From Zhengitettix transpicula (Eukaryota > Arthropoda > Insecta > Orthoptera > Tetrigidae): a stretch of 64,000 bases of DNA. Below the pieces are notes generated by a model. The model was given only the letters and a program-made list of their open reading frames with translations. It was not told the origin of the DNA and ran no database searches. Below, piece by piece: positions 36,658 to 47,447 of this stretch. Each line of letters opens with the position of its first letter. The first letter of the stretch is position 1. The position numbers were made by a program, and so were the translations under genes. The stretch is from assembly GCA_037074705.1 (NCBI GenBank), contig CM073593.1, positions 105,981,738-106,045,737 of the forward strand, written 5' to 3'.

Positions 36658-37740
36658 AAGGAGAGATTAATACGGGTCGGTACAGGTCAGGTATAAAATA
36701 AGAAGAAAATAATAATTAATAATTACAAATAATTCTAGTGACATATGTTACACCGGTTACATTAATTGAGTAATTCAATGTACGAATGTTCCTTAAATGT
36801 GTCTTGAGCACGCGACTCTGCAGACGCCGTCAAGGGGCGTGACTGGGAAATTAAACTCTGCAGCCCTGACCTGAAATGCTTTTAAAATCGGCAAAGCAGG
36901 GATTGGAATTTTTAAAAATGCCTAACATTGACAGGATTTTGGTGATTGTCAGAAGGCAGTTTACGGAGTGCAGTGAGAATATGTAAAGTAAGACAATGTT
37001 GGTTACCACTAGGCAGTGAGAGTTAATAAGGCAAGACGAATGCAGTATTGAAGATAAAAAAAAGGAGTGTAAATATAGTATTTAGAAAAAAAATAAAATA
37101 AAACCAAAACCATTAAAGTTTTATTCCAATGTCTAAACGTAAACATTTTTTCCTGACAGTGTAAAGCTGTCTTTGTTATTTTCCAGAGCTGTCACATCCA
37201 GGTGTTGGGGGTGGACGGGGGAGTAAGACTCTCTTTCCTTTGTCCTACCGGGACTTAAATTATAGGTCAAGGGACAGCAGAAGGGGCGAGCGAGCATCTG
37301 GCAATTAGAGCCGCGTTGCTTCCGGAACAATAAATTTTTCCGACACGTGTCCGTAGCGGGAAGCCCAGCTACCAGTAGATGGATTTAATAACACCCTACG
37401 GGGATTCCGGTCGTTACTCATCAGAGGAGCGGGAGAATCCTGCACCCACGAACCATGTTCCTAAAGAAACTTATCAGGACCCTATAATTAAAACGTGTTG
37501 CGACTTTCCTCGGACGGACAATTATTAAATATCATCTGGAACACCTCCTGTGGTGTAGGGGTCAGCGCGACTGCGTCACATCACATCGGCGAGGGCGTGG
37601 ATGTTTGGAGAAAAGTCTCGGCAAATCAGTCCCCAGCGCCTAGAAAACTTGATTTCCCATACAGAGTCCCTGATAACCAGAGACTGTAAATATATCAATA
37701 TAAAATATTAATAATTAGTCTGATAACCTGACAATTAGAT
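36658..37740. other. No gene recognised; one tRNA-like box
   Basis: At 37,549-37,574 the sequence CTGTGGTGTAGGGGTCAGCG resembles a tRNA/SINE A-box head and shares GGTCAGCGCGACTGC with 47,170. No cloverleaf or B box is visible, so this is at most a SINE scrap. Open frames at 37,133 (-) and 37,495 (+) show no domain. Confidence 0.4.
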
Positions 37741-37885
37741 TTTAATAAATACACAGAAACGTGACTAATTTGTTAGAAAAAAATGTATTGCTCAACTAAA
37801 ACAAAAAATAATCATCATTTTACGACGTTTCGTCCAGTACTTTTGGGAATTTTACGGGTACTAGACATAAATTTATATCTTCAAA
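37741..37885 (-). repeat. Dispersed relative of the satellite D monomer
   Basis: ACGACGTTTCGTCCAGTACT then TTTGGGAATTTTACGGGTACTAGAC parallels satellite D (GGTCGTTTCGACAACAAATT then ATTGGAATTTTACCTGGTATTAGAC). On the minus strand it gives GACGAAACGUC preceded by a decayed core (CCGTAAAA). A single monomer lies 26 kb away from the array. Confidence 0.5.
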
Positions 37886-38117
37886 CTTAAATTTCGTGTA
37901 ATGGTCTGTGGCCTATGCTGTGACAAAAATTGGCCGTTTTCTTGTGTAGTTAATAAACATTCTGAGTTACGTTATTTTAATTTTTATTCAAGATTAAAAA
38001 ATTCACACCACTTATCATTCACACCTACACGTTGCATCAGACCAAATCAGTGTGAATATTTCAGGATTCCTCGTGTCCCGCTTACTACAAGCTCGTTCGG
38101 TACTTCAGAATGACTTA

Positions 38118-38120
<3 letters not shown>

Positions 38121-38164
<44 letters not shown>
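38121..38164. repeat. (TA)n microsatellite, left flank of a solo LTR
   Basis: About 22 AT units directly followed by TGTAGTG. A second TA run (38,799-38,810) lies at the other side of the LTR, as expected if the element inserted into an existing TA tract. Confidence 0.97.
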
Positions 38165-38167
<3 letters not shown>

Positions 38168-38798
38168 AGTGAATAACAACCTTAAATGGCCGCCCTTGTG
38201 TCCGCAGGCCTGAGAAGGAATACATTAAACGTGCACGTGTGCCTGCCCGAGAGACCAAAAGAAATCGCGGGTACGCGTCCCTTTTTTTTGCATCGTTTGG
38301 GGGGGGGGCGGAGTACGAATATATACTCCGAACCCGGGTGAAAGGAGACAGACGCAGGCAGACGGACAGAGAGAGGAGTGAAAGTGGAGTGAGAGAGGCG
38401 AGAGGGTGGATAATTTGGCGAGCGGTAGCCAACAAAAGGTTTTGGAGAGACGTCCATCGCGGGGAGGCCGAATAAGGAGATCGTGTGCTGCTTACTACTA
38501 GACCAGTGATCCACTGCTGACGCCACAAGTTAAAGTAAGGATCACCATTTCTGTAAAGTGCCTTCAAAAGTTAAAGATTTTTTACACAGTGCGGAAATAG
38601 GCTCTGTTCTTGAATAGCTACGGAGCCGCCCACATTACCCTGTTGAGAAGGAGGATTTTATAACCAAGCCGGAGCTAATGATAATTTTATTTTGCAGACT
38701 ATATGTATATCTGCCAATAATATTTTTTTAATGTATTTTCGTATTTTCATGTAAAAAAGTTTATTTTTAATATTTAGTAATAAAGGCTAATCATTACA
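38165..38798 (+). mobile_element. Probable solo LTR, 634 bp
   Basis: Begins TGTAGTG and ends CATTACA, inverted at six of seven positions, the TG...CA ends of LTRs. TA microsatellite flanks both sides (a duplication of ATAT cannot be told from the tract). A TATA-like ATATATA lies at 38,318-38,324 and AATAAA at 38,779-38,784, 14 bp before the end, matching promoter and poly-A placement. GC-rich U3-like sequence explains the 78-150-codon frames on both strands, which are not genes. Confidence 0.6.
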
Positions 38799-38859
38799 AT
38801 ATATATATATAATGTAATAAACAAAATTAAATTTACGTCTAAACGCACGAGTATATTAC

Positions 38860-39560
38860 AAGCCCCACGTTGGGTGCCAAATTGTTGTACATTAAAATAT
38901 TAAAGAGAAGTAAATTTCAGGGGTCGCCTACGGGCCTCCAATAAAAAAAATAGGAGTTTATAAAATGAACACAGAAAACTATACAACTTTTTATAACAGA
39001 AATCAAACATTTATTATCCTCAACCAGAACCAAACAAGCACCTTGGACCGTCAAAATTGGTTCCCAAGCGGTCCAACGACCTTCACATTAAGCACCCTTC
39101 TCCACTTAGCTGCGTTGCCCAGTATCACCACAGGATTTGTTGGCAGAGCTACCACAGATAGTCGGCTTTACCAACCTTGCACTGGCCTGAACCTCCAGTG
39201 AGACCCACACTGTAGCACAGAACTGCTTAGGACCGGACATGACTTCAGACCACAAACGACGGCGCACCTGGACAGACCGTCCAACTCCAGCCTCCTCCAC
39301 TACTGACAGCTCGTGTTTATTTCCCGTCACCCCGAGACACAGTTTGACCCATCCTCAAACGTTCGTAAACAACGGGCGCAACATCACCCGTACTGCACAA
39401 GTCAACACAAAAACAATGTTGCATACAATAAACTCCTCAGTATTCGTCCTAATTGAACGCTATCAATATACGAGGAAGTCGATAGTTTTAACAGTTGCAC
39501 CTGACTCGATATTTATCGAAGTCGAGAGTGACGTTGCGGACGTACTTGTAATTCACAAAT
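38860..39560 (-). mobile_element. LTR fragment with primer-binding-site-like box
   Basis: On the minus strand, LTR-like sequence ends ...TGTACAACA at 38,883, followed by AT and TTGGCACCCAACGTGGGG (38,880-38,863), a classic tRNA-complementary primer binding site for LTR retrotransposons. A TATAAAAA box lies in the same orientation near 38,990. The far (5') end is not clear; 39,560 is approximate. Internal coding sequence is absent: only about 50 bp remain before the neighbouring TA run. Confidence 0.55.
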
Positions 39561-40320
39561 AAATATAATAATAACGCTAAAAACGACCTTCACAACAGAC
39601 AATCTTAAAAAAAAAGGAAAGTTAAAAAATTCCGGACATTTCGACGCGTCTTTTTCTAACGTCGAATAACTGAAGACTGGAAATTGAACAAGGAACTAAA
39701 ATATATTAAAAATATATATAACTTGTTGATAGTTTCTGTGTCATGCTTAATATTAACAGTATTTGTTTGATAATATATGGGACAGTCAGCATAGAATGAC
39801 CTGTCTATAAATTCTTTTTAACCTGATGAGGTCGGAAAATAAGCGATGAAACGTTGTTAATTTAATTAATAAATTATTTCTTTTACTTAAAAATTTCCTC
39901 ATTTTAGATTATTAGTATTTGTTTGATTTTTAATATAGAGAATTTCAGAAATTTATTTTAAAATTAAAATATACTTTGTTTAAGTTTGTGTTCTTTTGTT
40001 CACGTTTGTGTGTTATAAAGGTCGTTATTATAAAGCGCTATTATTTTCGACAGCCGTTAAGTTGTTTCTTAATAAAAATATATGTCAGCAATTATAGAGT
40101 TCGTGAAAGGGACGAAAAAGCTTAGTTTACCATTTTCAACATTTTATATATTAATTTGTTACATTTGTGTTTCGTAGCAAAAATTTTTTATATAAATTAT
40201 CTGTTTAACTATGTGTCTGGATTGTCGCATATTAAATAAATAAGTAGATTCATTACATAAAGTAAACAAAGGGAAATAATACTGTAGTATATGATATTAG
40301 TTTGTCCTTGGAAGTAAGAA
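39561..40320. other. AT-rich DNA holding a hammerhead-like pair
   Basis: A degenerate minus-strand copy at 39,630-39,672 (core CAGTTAT, stem CGACG/CGTCG, GAAATGTC) and the good plus-strand copy at 39,818 form a divergent pair about 180 bp apart. Nothing else is recognised. Confidence 0.5.
39818..39860 (+). ncRNA. Hammerhead-like motif H3, one of the best copies
   Basis: Stem I UUAAC/GUUAA (five perfect pairs), CTGATGA at 39,823-39,829, extra G, stem II GUCG/CGAU around an 8-nt loop (three Watson-Crick pairs and one G-U), GAAA at 39,848-39,851, then CGUU as minimal stem III plus the NUH site. All core residues are present. Right flank (AATTAATAAATTATTTCTTT) resembles the Y-family end. Confidence 0.68.
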
Positions 40321-41180
40321 ATGTCTGACGGCTGAAGCGACGCCGGCCATTTTGCCCGGCCGTCACCTGCGACGACCTCCTCGACGTCGCTGCCGGCCTT
40401 GTGTTGTCGGGCGAGATCTCTGCTGCAGGTGAGTTCCCCCACGCACAGGTGTGTGACCCCCGGACACGCAAGGAATCAATACGTAAATAAACATATGCAT
40501 ACATGCATAGCCGCGTCACACTCGCTCGCAGCAGACGACGACGCCTCCTCCTTCATTACGTCGTCAATAGTCAGTCAGTCACAATTCCCAGTGGCATAAA
40601 GAAGATTTATAAACAATGAATGAAGAAGCAGCCTCAGTCAGACATTGGGGTGGAGGGGAACATCAAAGGAACAAACATGTGAAGCTTCATACAAACATCG
40701 GTACGAAGTGTCGCATCACACACAGTCTGTCTGCGAAGAGAAGAAAGAACTGCGAACACAAGGTGGTGTTGATGACACTCGAACAGACAAGTGTTTTCGA
40801 AAGCTCTGTTTGAGATATAAGGGAAATCATATATTCATTAAAAAAAACATTAAATAGGATACGAGTCATTGTATTGAAAGTGAAAGGATTGAAGAGTGTA
40901 AGGGTGGAAACAAAAAATTATATAAAGGAATTCAAGCATTGACTTTGGATGACTCTTGTGCAGTGTTTTGTTTCGGGCAACAGCGGAAGGTGAGACTGGA
41001 ATGCGTCTGTTATTATAACAACCAAAGGAACTAAGAGGAGAGCTACTGACAATCTGCTTATTGTGTTAGAGTCTCTTGTGTTTCCAAACACAAGGCCTGT
41101 CTGGATCTTCTTAAACATTGTGGTGACCACAAGTGTGTAGAATGAAATGATTATTTTTAGAAATGAGTTAACATTTGTAT
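40321..41180. other. CpG-rich block then unrecognised DNA
   Basis: 40,330-40,590 is CpG-dense, unlike its surroundings. CTGCTGCAGGTGAGTTCCC at about 40,420-40,438 has a good splice-donor match (CAG|GTGAGT), so a 5' exon or promoter is conceivable, but no start codon or domain supports it. 40,600-41,180 shows only short chance frames. Confidence 0.3.
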
Positions 41181-41610
41181 TGTCACCGTAAAATTATGGC
41201 CCAGGTATTGTTGGCGTAAGAATGTGGAGTTTTCAGACATATGATCACTGTCTGAAGAGGAAATCTTCGACGAGAGAACAGTTGAGTCGGCGATATAAAC
41301 AGAAACAGTAAAGTTGAGTGGGCGCTGGGCAGTGACCGGGAGCGGTCGAGAGTTTCTCGAACTAAGCAGAGCTTAGGCGGGTAGATCGTGGACGGAAAGG
41401 TTGGAGAAGGAAGATTTATGTTCGTGGATTCTACTTTTTAGACGTCGTTTCGTTTATCCGATATAATAGTAATTACAAACTAAACCAGTAATTTTGTAAA
41501 TAACATTATGTTAACCTAAAGTGTTAATTTTTGTCTTTAATGTTTTTCTGTTGTTTTGAAGACAAGTCTTATTATTGTAATTGTTAACATTTATATTAAA
41601 TAAAAAAATC
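41181..41610 (+). other. Possible LTR-like remnant
   Basis: ATTGTTGGCG near 41,208, GATATAAACAG (TATA-like, 41,294) and GAGTGGGC...GGGCAGTGACC resemble the minus-strand LTR at 42,926-43,785 in order and spacing. Termini are not identifiable, so the call is weak. Confidence 0.25.
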
Positions 41611-41649
41611 ACGCGGCCGTAAGTCGGAGGAAAAAAATGTTTAATGAAG

Positions 41650-41690
41650 TAACTGACGTTTCGTCCTTAATTTAAAACTTCTTCAGGAGT
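41650..41690 (-). ncRNA. Hammerhead-like motif H4, core intact
   Basis: Minus strand: CTGAAGA (41,686-41,680), extra A, GUUUU...AAGGAC stem II (two G-U pairs), GAAA (41,662-41,659), CGUC. Stem I is poor. Confidence 0.5.
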
Positions 41691-41767
41691 GAAATACGTT
41701 TGGAATATTATAAGAATTTTTTTTTACATAGTCAACTTTAATATCTACCAAAAATTTAATCCGTTGT

Positions 41768-41807
41768 GCACATGAACATGTCCCGGATGAAGGACGAAAC
41801 GTTGTGT
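41768..41807 (+). ncRNA. Hammerhead-like motif H5, two core changes
   Basis: Stem I GCAC/GUGU (G-U included), ATGAACA in place of CTGANGA, extra U, perfect stem II GUCC/GGAC, GAAA at 41,796-41,799, CGUU. Core changes C3 to A and G8 to C would block cleavage. Confidence 0.5.
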
Positions 41808-41860
41808 AGTTGTATTATTGTCAGATACTTTATTAGTTGTTTTCTGACATGTGGTTGACT

Positions 41861-42857
41861 TATTTATTATAAAATTGAGAACTGCCACATAATTATAATT
41901 ATTTAACTACAGTGACGTGATAAATTCACGTGAGTATCGTGACGCAGTCGCTCTTTGCAATAAGATGAATTTATTTTAAAAGTGGAGTTGGCAGACGTGA
42001 GCTTGGACTGGACAGAAAAGTGAAGTTGAATTAGTGGAATTATGGCTGGGAGGAAAAATAGAACATCGGTACGGAAATAGCGAACCCCGTTGTTACGTAA
42101 CAGGCACACGCTGGTTTACTATTCAACGACTTAAGCATTGAAAATGTCCCGATTGAATATGTGAAAGTAGTGAAGCAGCCAGCAGGTAGACCCTAATACA
42201 GAGCCTGGGGGACTGTGAGAAGGCAAGTAATGAACTGTACGAGGCGGCGGGGGAACGGAAGTGTCGGCGCACTTAAACACGAAGGCTAGGGGAAGCAGCT
42301 TTTCCTTTGTCCGCAAAGAGGCTCGTGGCGAAGAACGCTGCTTCTCTGCGCGTAATCTCATATGTGAAAAACCCAAGCATGAGCTGTTGCTTATTGACGT
42401 TTCTCACGCATCGGCTCGGCATTTTCAAATATGTTCTCGTGCATCCAGAGAGGAAGGTTTTAAGTACGAGAAAACAGTCGCAACACTCGGGTTCGCGTGC
42501 GTTATTTTAGATTACATGTACGAGTCGTCCAACACAACAACTGCCGATGTCAACTCCATCCTCCACTTGCAGTCTTCAAATCCTTGTACGATTTCAGACC
42601 GTCTAAATGTCGTAGTAATTATACACTAAATTGTTTAATTAACTGCTTTAGAAACCATCATCGACTCTCATCTTTCATCACAAAATTATTTTGTTGTTAA
42701 TTTGAGACTCGGAATATCTCACCATGTATTGAAAATAGTAACACGTTGTTGTGAATGTTTATAAAATTAACACTCCGCCGAATCCTCCAATTGGTTTGTT
42801 GCGGCTCCTCCGCAATAATAGAATCAATTTGTCCAAACACATCGAGTAGATATTACA
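41861..42857. other. No gene recognised
   Basis: The 122-codon plus frame at 42,261-42,629 and a 67-codon frame overlapping it have no recognisable domain and lie in a locally GC-richer stretch. I do not call a gene. Confidence 0.45.
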
Positions 42858-43800
42858 TTATATATATATTGTAATAAACAATAAAAGTCGTCAATTAAAA
42901 TGGCACCACGTTGATGTGCCCAATATGTAATGAACACTAATAATAATAGTGATTGAAATGAGTTGATTGTCCACACGTTAAGGCATTAAAATGTGGTTAC
43001 TCAATAATGAAGATAATTAATTATATTGAAATAATAATTGAAAATTATCTAATGAAAGGAGCATTAAATAATAACATTTATTTTATTTAATTAAACAATT
43101 AGTATATTTTACACAACTATTTTACCTTACAAAACAAATTACTTGCTGAACTTTACAACAATTTTATACAAAAATATCCTTTTCTCTTACCTCAAGGTCT
43201 TTATTTCGCCTTTTAAATAAGGGACAATTAATTTTACAGTTCAACTACTGACACATATTTTTTAATATACTCTCGATATGAAATCGAATAAGAACGAAAT
43301 GAAATCGAAATCTGACGATATTCTACCGTTTATTAACGTTTACAAATTAAATTTGAAATTTTTCTTTTCTACTCACTGTTTGTACCGGTACCAGGGTATT
43401 TGTAGAGATTCTGCAACGCACTTTCACCTCTAACACTTATGAACACTGAATTTATTTATTATTGTTTGCAAACTGCCAACACAACTCACTGTTCTCGCTT
43501 CTGACTTCCAAACTCAATTTATTTTAGTTCCGTCCTCGACTGGAATCATTCGCCAACTGCTAAATTTAATTATACTGTACTCCACAGAGTCTCGTAGCTG
43601 AATGACAAATTTTAATTCCTTCTGTACTCAGCAAGGTCTCATGGCTGACTGCCCACTCCATCAACTTACGCGCGCGACTGTCTTGGCCTGTTCCATATTC
43701 TCGACCGTTATTGTATTTCTGTGTGTTCGCCGGCAACAATTCAGTTCAATAGTTTCTAATTATTAATTCCCCTTTTGCCATTACAATATATGTATAGGAA
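42858..43800 (-). mobile_element. LTR-like element in a TA tract, with PBS-like box
   Basis: Plus-strand ends TGTAATG (42,926) and CATTACA (to 43,785) are perfect inverted heptamers; length 860 bp. Next to the low end, 42,901-42,925 reads on the minus strand TATTGGGCACATCAACGTGG, which aligns with the primer-binding-site box at 38,863-38,880. So the LTR is on the minus strand with about 60 bp of internal remnant ending at TTATTACA against a TA run (42,858-42,869). TA-rich ATATATG follows 43,785. Confidence 0.6.
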
Positions 43801-43807
43801 AAAATGT

Positions 43808-43848
43808 TAACCGACGTTTCGTCCTTAAATTAAAACTTCCTCAGGCGT
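43808..43848 (-). ncRNA. Hammerhead-like motif H6, core intact
   Basis: Minus strand: CTGAGGA (43,844-43,838; position 7 may be any base), extra A, stem II GUUUU...AAGGAC with two G-U pairs, GAAA (43,820-43,817), CGUC, the most favourable cleavage triplet. Only the first pair of stem I is evident. Confidence 0.55.
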
Positions 43849-43925
43849 AGAATGGATATGGAATATTATACAAAAAATTTTTTACATACTCAAGTTTAAA
43901 GTCAGCCAAAAATTAAGTCCGTTGT

Positions 43926-43965
43926 GCACCTGAAGAAATTCTGGACGAAGGACGAAACGTTGTGT
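43926..43965 (+). ncRNA. Hammerhead-like motif H7, core intact, weak stem II
   Basis: Stem I GCAC/GUGU, CTGAAGA at 43,930-43,936, extra A, ATTC...GGAC (degraded stem II; sister copy has GTCC/GGAC), GAAA at 43,954-43,957, CGUU. Confidence 0.5.
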
Positions 43966-44012
43966 AGTTTTATTAGTCAGTTCCTTTATTAATTGTTTTT
44001 CTGACATGTACG

Positions 44013-45087
44013 TACTAAAGAACTACGACAGAAGTGGTTAAACACTGCAAGAGCGTCGAGGTTCGGATTCAACTGGCACGAGCAGGATTCATTCTGCATG
44101 ACGGAGGAGTCAGACCGGAGGCCTGGAGTTGACGCCGCGCGCTGAACAGGCGCATGTCTAACGTTTACGTAAGGAATACGCCTGTGTCCACGTAATTTGG
44201 TTATATAACAATATAAGTTATATACATTAATTAAGGAGCCTTGAGAAAACATTCTGCATTATTTGAACAATTTTTAAATGCCGATAATAATTAAAATAAT
44301 TAATTATAAATTCCTTTTTATCCGCTCCTTGCAACCAGAGCAGCATCTTGCGCTAATGTTATTTTCAGAACAATTCGATGTTAACGTTATTAATTTACCC
44401 TTGGACTCATTTTAAGTCCTACCGGGTAGTTTTTTTTGTTTCCTGTTGTAACTACGTTCACAGTCTGCATTGTTGCCACAGTAAACATTCGTGTTGGGGG
44501 TTTGTATAGGAGCAGCAGACGACATAATTTCTGCGCCGAAGGGGGGGGGAGGGGGGAAGGCTTACGGGAATCACGCACGTGTCCTTAACTGAATGATGAA
44601 GGTCGTGTTTACCGAGCGAGTGGTCAGGAGGACGCATCTGCATGTTTCCGTAATCAACTCCGGAAGCAGCTGCTATGAAGCATCCGGTGACGAAAAAAAA
44701 ATAAGTGGAGTCCGGTCGTTCACCTGGCATTTACGTTGTAGAATAAACAATCCTGCATGAGGTTTTATGATCTTATTCCTGTCCCGATGTCGTATTTTTA
44801 AGGGGGGAAAAAAGGGAATAGTGTCGCGTGCGTTGTACTTTTGTACAGATCAGCTGTTATATTGGGGGGTTAGGGTGGACATTGAATGGCCACAACATCT
44901 ACCGTTTAATTATAATCATCAGGCATATTTGAATTTTAAAATAAATAAATTGCTCACAGGTCCAAATATAATTTTTTTAAGGAACTGACGAAAAGTACAA
45001 CTACAGTTAGGACTACACCAGCAGGTGTTCACATGGATTTGGAACATTAAAAATAGTTTTTATTCATTGCAAAAATTAATCGTGAAG
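44013..45087. other. No gene recognised
   Basis: Mixed composition; minus-strand frames at 44,390-44,730 cross a G-run and show no domain. Confidence 0.5.
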
Positions 45088-45619
45088 GCCTGCGAGGGCT
45101 ATTCTCTCGCAGGCAGAACCTTGTAGGAGAGACACGAAGGGGCTACCTTTGGGGATGCCTTTTCCTCTCCGGTTTTGAACTAAGGTTCCCACAAACCGAG
45201 GCAGCTCGGTCTGTTCTGAGAGGTGTATGTTTCTGGGGGTCACAGACCTTGGGCATACGGTAAGAGTTGTCCGCTATTTCCGTTGGAACAGTCGGCCAGC
45301 TGCCTCCTAAACTGGTCGAGGCACGGAGAAGGGAATGCTGCGTCCCCACAGAAAACACCTCTCGCGCTATCGGAAGGGCGTGGGACAAGTAACTTTTGCC
45401 CGATCTACCTGATGCAGGTTTTTCTAGGATTTTCCCTGCATTTCTTTAGGCAAATGCCTGGTAGGATCCTTAAACTATAGTCCGGGGGCCCCTAGTTAAC
45501 CCTTCGCTACCTTCCTCTACCCTTCCGCATCCCCCCTTTCAAATCCCTTTTCTATGCTATTAAAGGGGAGTTGCCACCATGTGGATTAGCCTCATGTAGC
45601 CTGTTACCCTAAAAAAAAA
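45088..45619 (+). mobile_element. S retroposon copy S4, full length
   Basis: Begins with the 5' palindrome GCCTGCGAGGG...TCTCGCAGGC, contains all S landmarks in sense order, and ends CTGTTACCCT followed by a run of nine A. A possible target-site duplication is TGCAAAAATTAAT near 45,068 and TGCCAAAATTAAT at 45,621. Only short frames occur; no tRNA-like box A/B is obvious, so the promoter class is unknown. Confidence 0.93.
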
Positions 45620-45639
45620 TTGCCAAAATTAATTCAGTT

Positions 45640-45935
45640 AATATATTATAAAATTGGCTGTGAGTAGAATTTGTTCATTTCGGTTACGAACACGCATGGC
45701 ATGGTAGATCTGTCTTCTGCCTTTCTCTTCATGTCCATGTATGTTTCCGCTTCCTTTGATGTCCTCTACTACTTTGTGTCCCCTTCCTGTGGGTCTCTTA
45801 CCTTGAACTAGTCCTTCCATGGCTTCCATTAGGTAAGCTTGTCCCGTCTCACTTCCTCTTCCTTCCTCTTCTTATAATTTGCAACGGTCTTCTCCTCCCA
45901 CCAAACCTTTTCAATACTACTTCATTAGTCACCCT
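45640..45935 (-). pseudogene. Possible non-LTR retrotransposon ORF2 C-terminal scrap
   Basis: The minus frame contains GLVQGKRPTGRGHKVVEDIK then HEEKGRRQIYHAM. This resembles the basic C-terminal tail of some LINE ORF2 proteins (pattern GKRxxGRxxxxxxDDI...KRxAxDRxxW). Flanks are not recognisably LINE and the match is short. Confidence 0.35.
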
Positions 45936-46036
45936 GTCCGTCCTCACTTGCAAACATATTCACAATTAAATTATTTCTTCCAATGGTAAAAAGGTAATTA
46001 TGTGTTTTAAGAAAATTCAGACTTATTGTATTTACA

Positions 46037-46074
46037 CCTGCAGAGGTTCCAAAACAGGAACGACACGTCGTGCT
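46037..46074 (+). ncRNA. Hammerhead-like motif H8, two core changes
   Basis: Stem I CAC/GUG, CTGCAGA (A6 changed to C), extra G, perfect stem II GUUCC/GGAAC around a 6-nt loop, GACA (A13 or A14 changed), CGUC. Helices persist but the core is dead. Close relative of H12 at 53,121. Confidence 0.5.
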
Positions 46075-46159
46075 AATGTTAATTTTATTAATATATTATT
46101 CTAACCTTATATTAAAACATATTTCTGACAGATTTGGCTGGTTCATTCATTTACAAACG

Positions 46160-46352
46160 AAAAGAATTTACGTCCGATTGAAAATAATTAATAATAAAGA
46201 TCGGCAATTCAGACAAAATAAGTGATATACTTATTTCTGGGATCCTTGTTGCCTTTCGTCAGGTGCGTAGAAGAGCCTAGAGCGACACAACTGCACTAGT
46301 CAGTTGACAAAACTTGGCTATCTTTCTTATTAATTATTCTTTTACAGTTTAT
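46160..46352. mobile_element. X-family element X6
   Basis: TTTACGTCCGATTGAAAATA and AATAATAAAGATCGGCAATTCAGAC on the left, the minus motif without CGTTT (TTTCTGGGATCCTTGTTGCC), the middle GCCTAGAGCGACACAACTGC, and GGCTATCTTTCTTATTAATT on the right. The right-hand motif is deleted. Confidence 0.78.
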
Positions 46353-46489
46353 AGAATTCTTTGTATATATATTTTACGAATGCTCGTTCTCCGAAACAGA
46401 AACCGTTACAACAGGCAGAGCTGACAGATTAATTAATGCAATTTTATGTAATTAATAACACCCGCTTTGATGCAGATATCAAGCCAAAT

Positions 46490-46520
<31 letters not shown>

Positions 46521-47440
46521 CTGAAGGCTATGAACAAGTCAACGGACACATGACAAAAGTAGGATTAATTTTACGTTACATTTAATTATTTTAATATATT
46601 GTAATGAACTTTTTTGTTAAGGCTTTATTTATTGCAAGTAATTAAAGTAAACGCGTACATCTAGCATGAGACATTTGAAATGAAAATACCAAACATAATT
46701 AAACAATTTTGCTTGTAAAATTGACAACATATACCGTGGACCTTTTCCTGAGGGTGGGTTTCCGTGAGGGGAGATTCCTTTATTAATATTAATTTAAACG
46801 TCTTAGCTGAGACTGTCCAATATGTAGCTTCTGTGATCCCCGCTGATAGTTTACCAGCAACCTTCATTACTCCAAAGCTTTCTTCATAAATAAAAGAAAT
46901 ACAATAAATGTAATAATGGACGAAGGTTCCGTACGTGGAGCGTGCAAGGAGGGTTGCATTCGTGAGAAAGGAGGAGGAAGCCACACATCACATCACATCA
47001 CCTCATAGCGTCATGCATGTCATGTGTCCGTCCGTCCCCCTGTGCTCGTTGTTGCCGCGTCGTCGTCGTTCGTCCTCCGCGAAGAACAAGTGCGCGAACA
47101 CGTGGCTTAGGGCCAGGCCAGCAGAGCGGGCAAAGAGGTCGCGGCAAACACTTGCCTTGCCTCGTGCGGTGCAGCGGTCAGCGCGACTGCCCTCCCCTCA
47201 GGTATCGATGCGACTGTTAAACCTCCAACACCGTCGTCTCCACTGATAATTTGTTTTTTTTCTTTCGAATAATCGTGTTAGTGTCTGACATATTTAAAAG
47301 GCGGTGCCGCGTCAGAAGCGAAATCACGACACAATTTCAAACAGTCAATGTGTTAAAAAATTATAAATATAAGAAAACAGGAATAGTTAATTAAGAAAGT
47401 AAACAATGTCTCTGATTGGGGAAGGGCGGGGGGGGGGGGG
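46353..47440. other. TA microsatellite, then GC-rich block; no gene recognised
   Basis: (TA)n at about 46,494-46,521. 46,930-47,220 is CpG-rich with overlapping frames of 67-103 codons and contains GGTGCAGCGGTCAGCGCGAC, a tRNA/SINE-head-like box shared with 37,549. A G-run follows at about 47,429. No domain is recognised. Confidence 0.4.
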
Positions 47441-47447
47441 CAATAAC

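Larger units (their letters stand above)
41611..41860. mobile_element. Y'-family element 1 with divergent hammerhead-like pair
   Basis: Minus-strand motif (41,650-41,690) and plus-strand motif (41,768-41,807) face outward. Outer flanks are inverted: AATGAAGTAACTGAC on the left and GTCAGATACTTTATT on the right. A second copy, sharing TCCGTTGTGCAC in the middle and TTTCTGACATGT at the right end, lies at 43,800-44,012. Confidence 0.7.
43800..44012. mobile_element. Y'-family element 2 with divergent hammerhead-like pair
   Basis: Same plan and middle as the copy at 41,611: minus-strand motif at 43,808-43,848, GTCCGTTGTGCAC, plus-strand motif at 43,926-43,965, right end TTATTAATTGTTTTTCTGAC. The left flank is cut short against the LTR-like element. 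Confidence 0.7.

Noticed and set aside
38115..38567. 150-codon minus-strand frame
   Set aside because: It lies inside the probable solo LTR and runs into a TA tract.
42261..42629. 122-codon plus-strand frame
   Set aside because: No domain, overlapped by other frames, and ends in low-complexity AT-rich sequence; kept only as an unannotated stretch.
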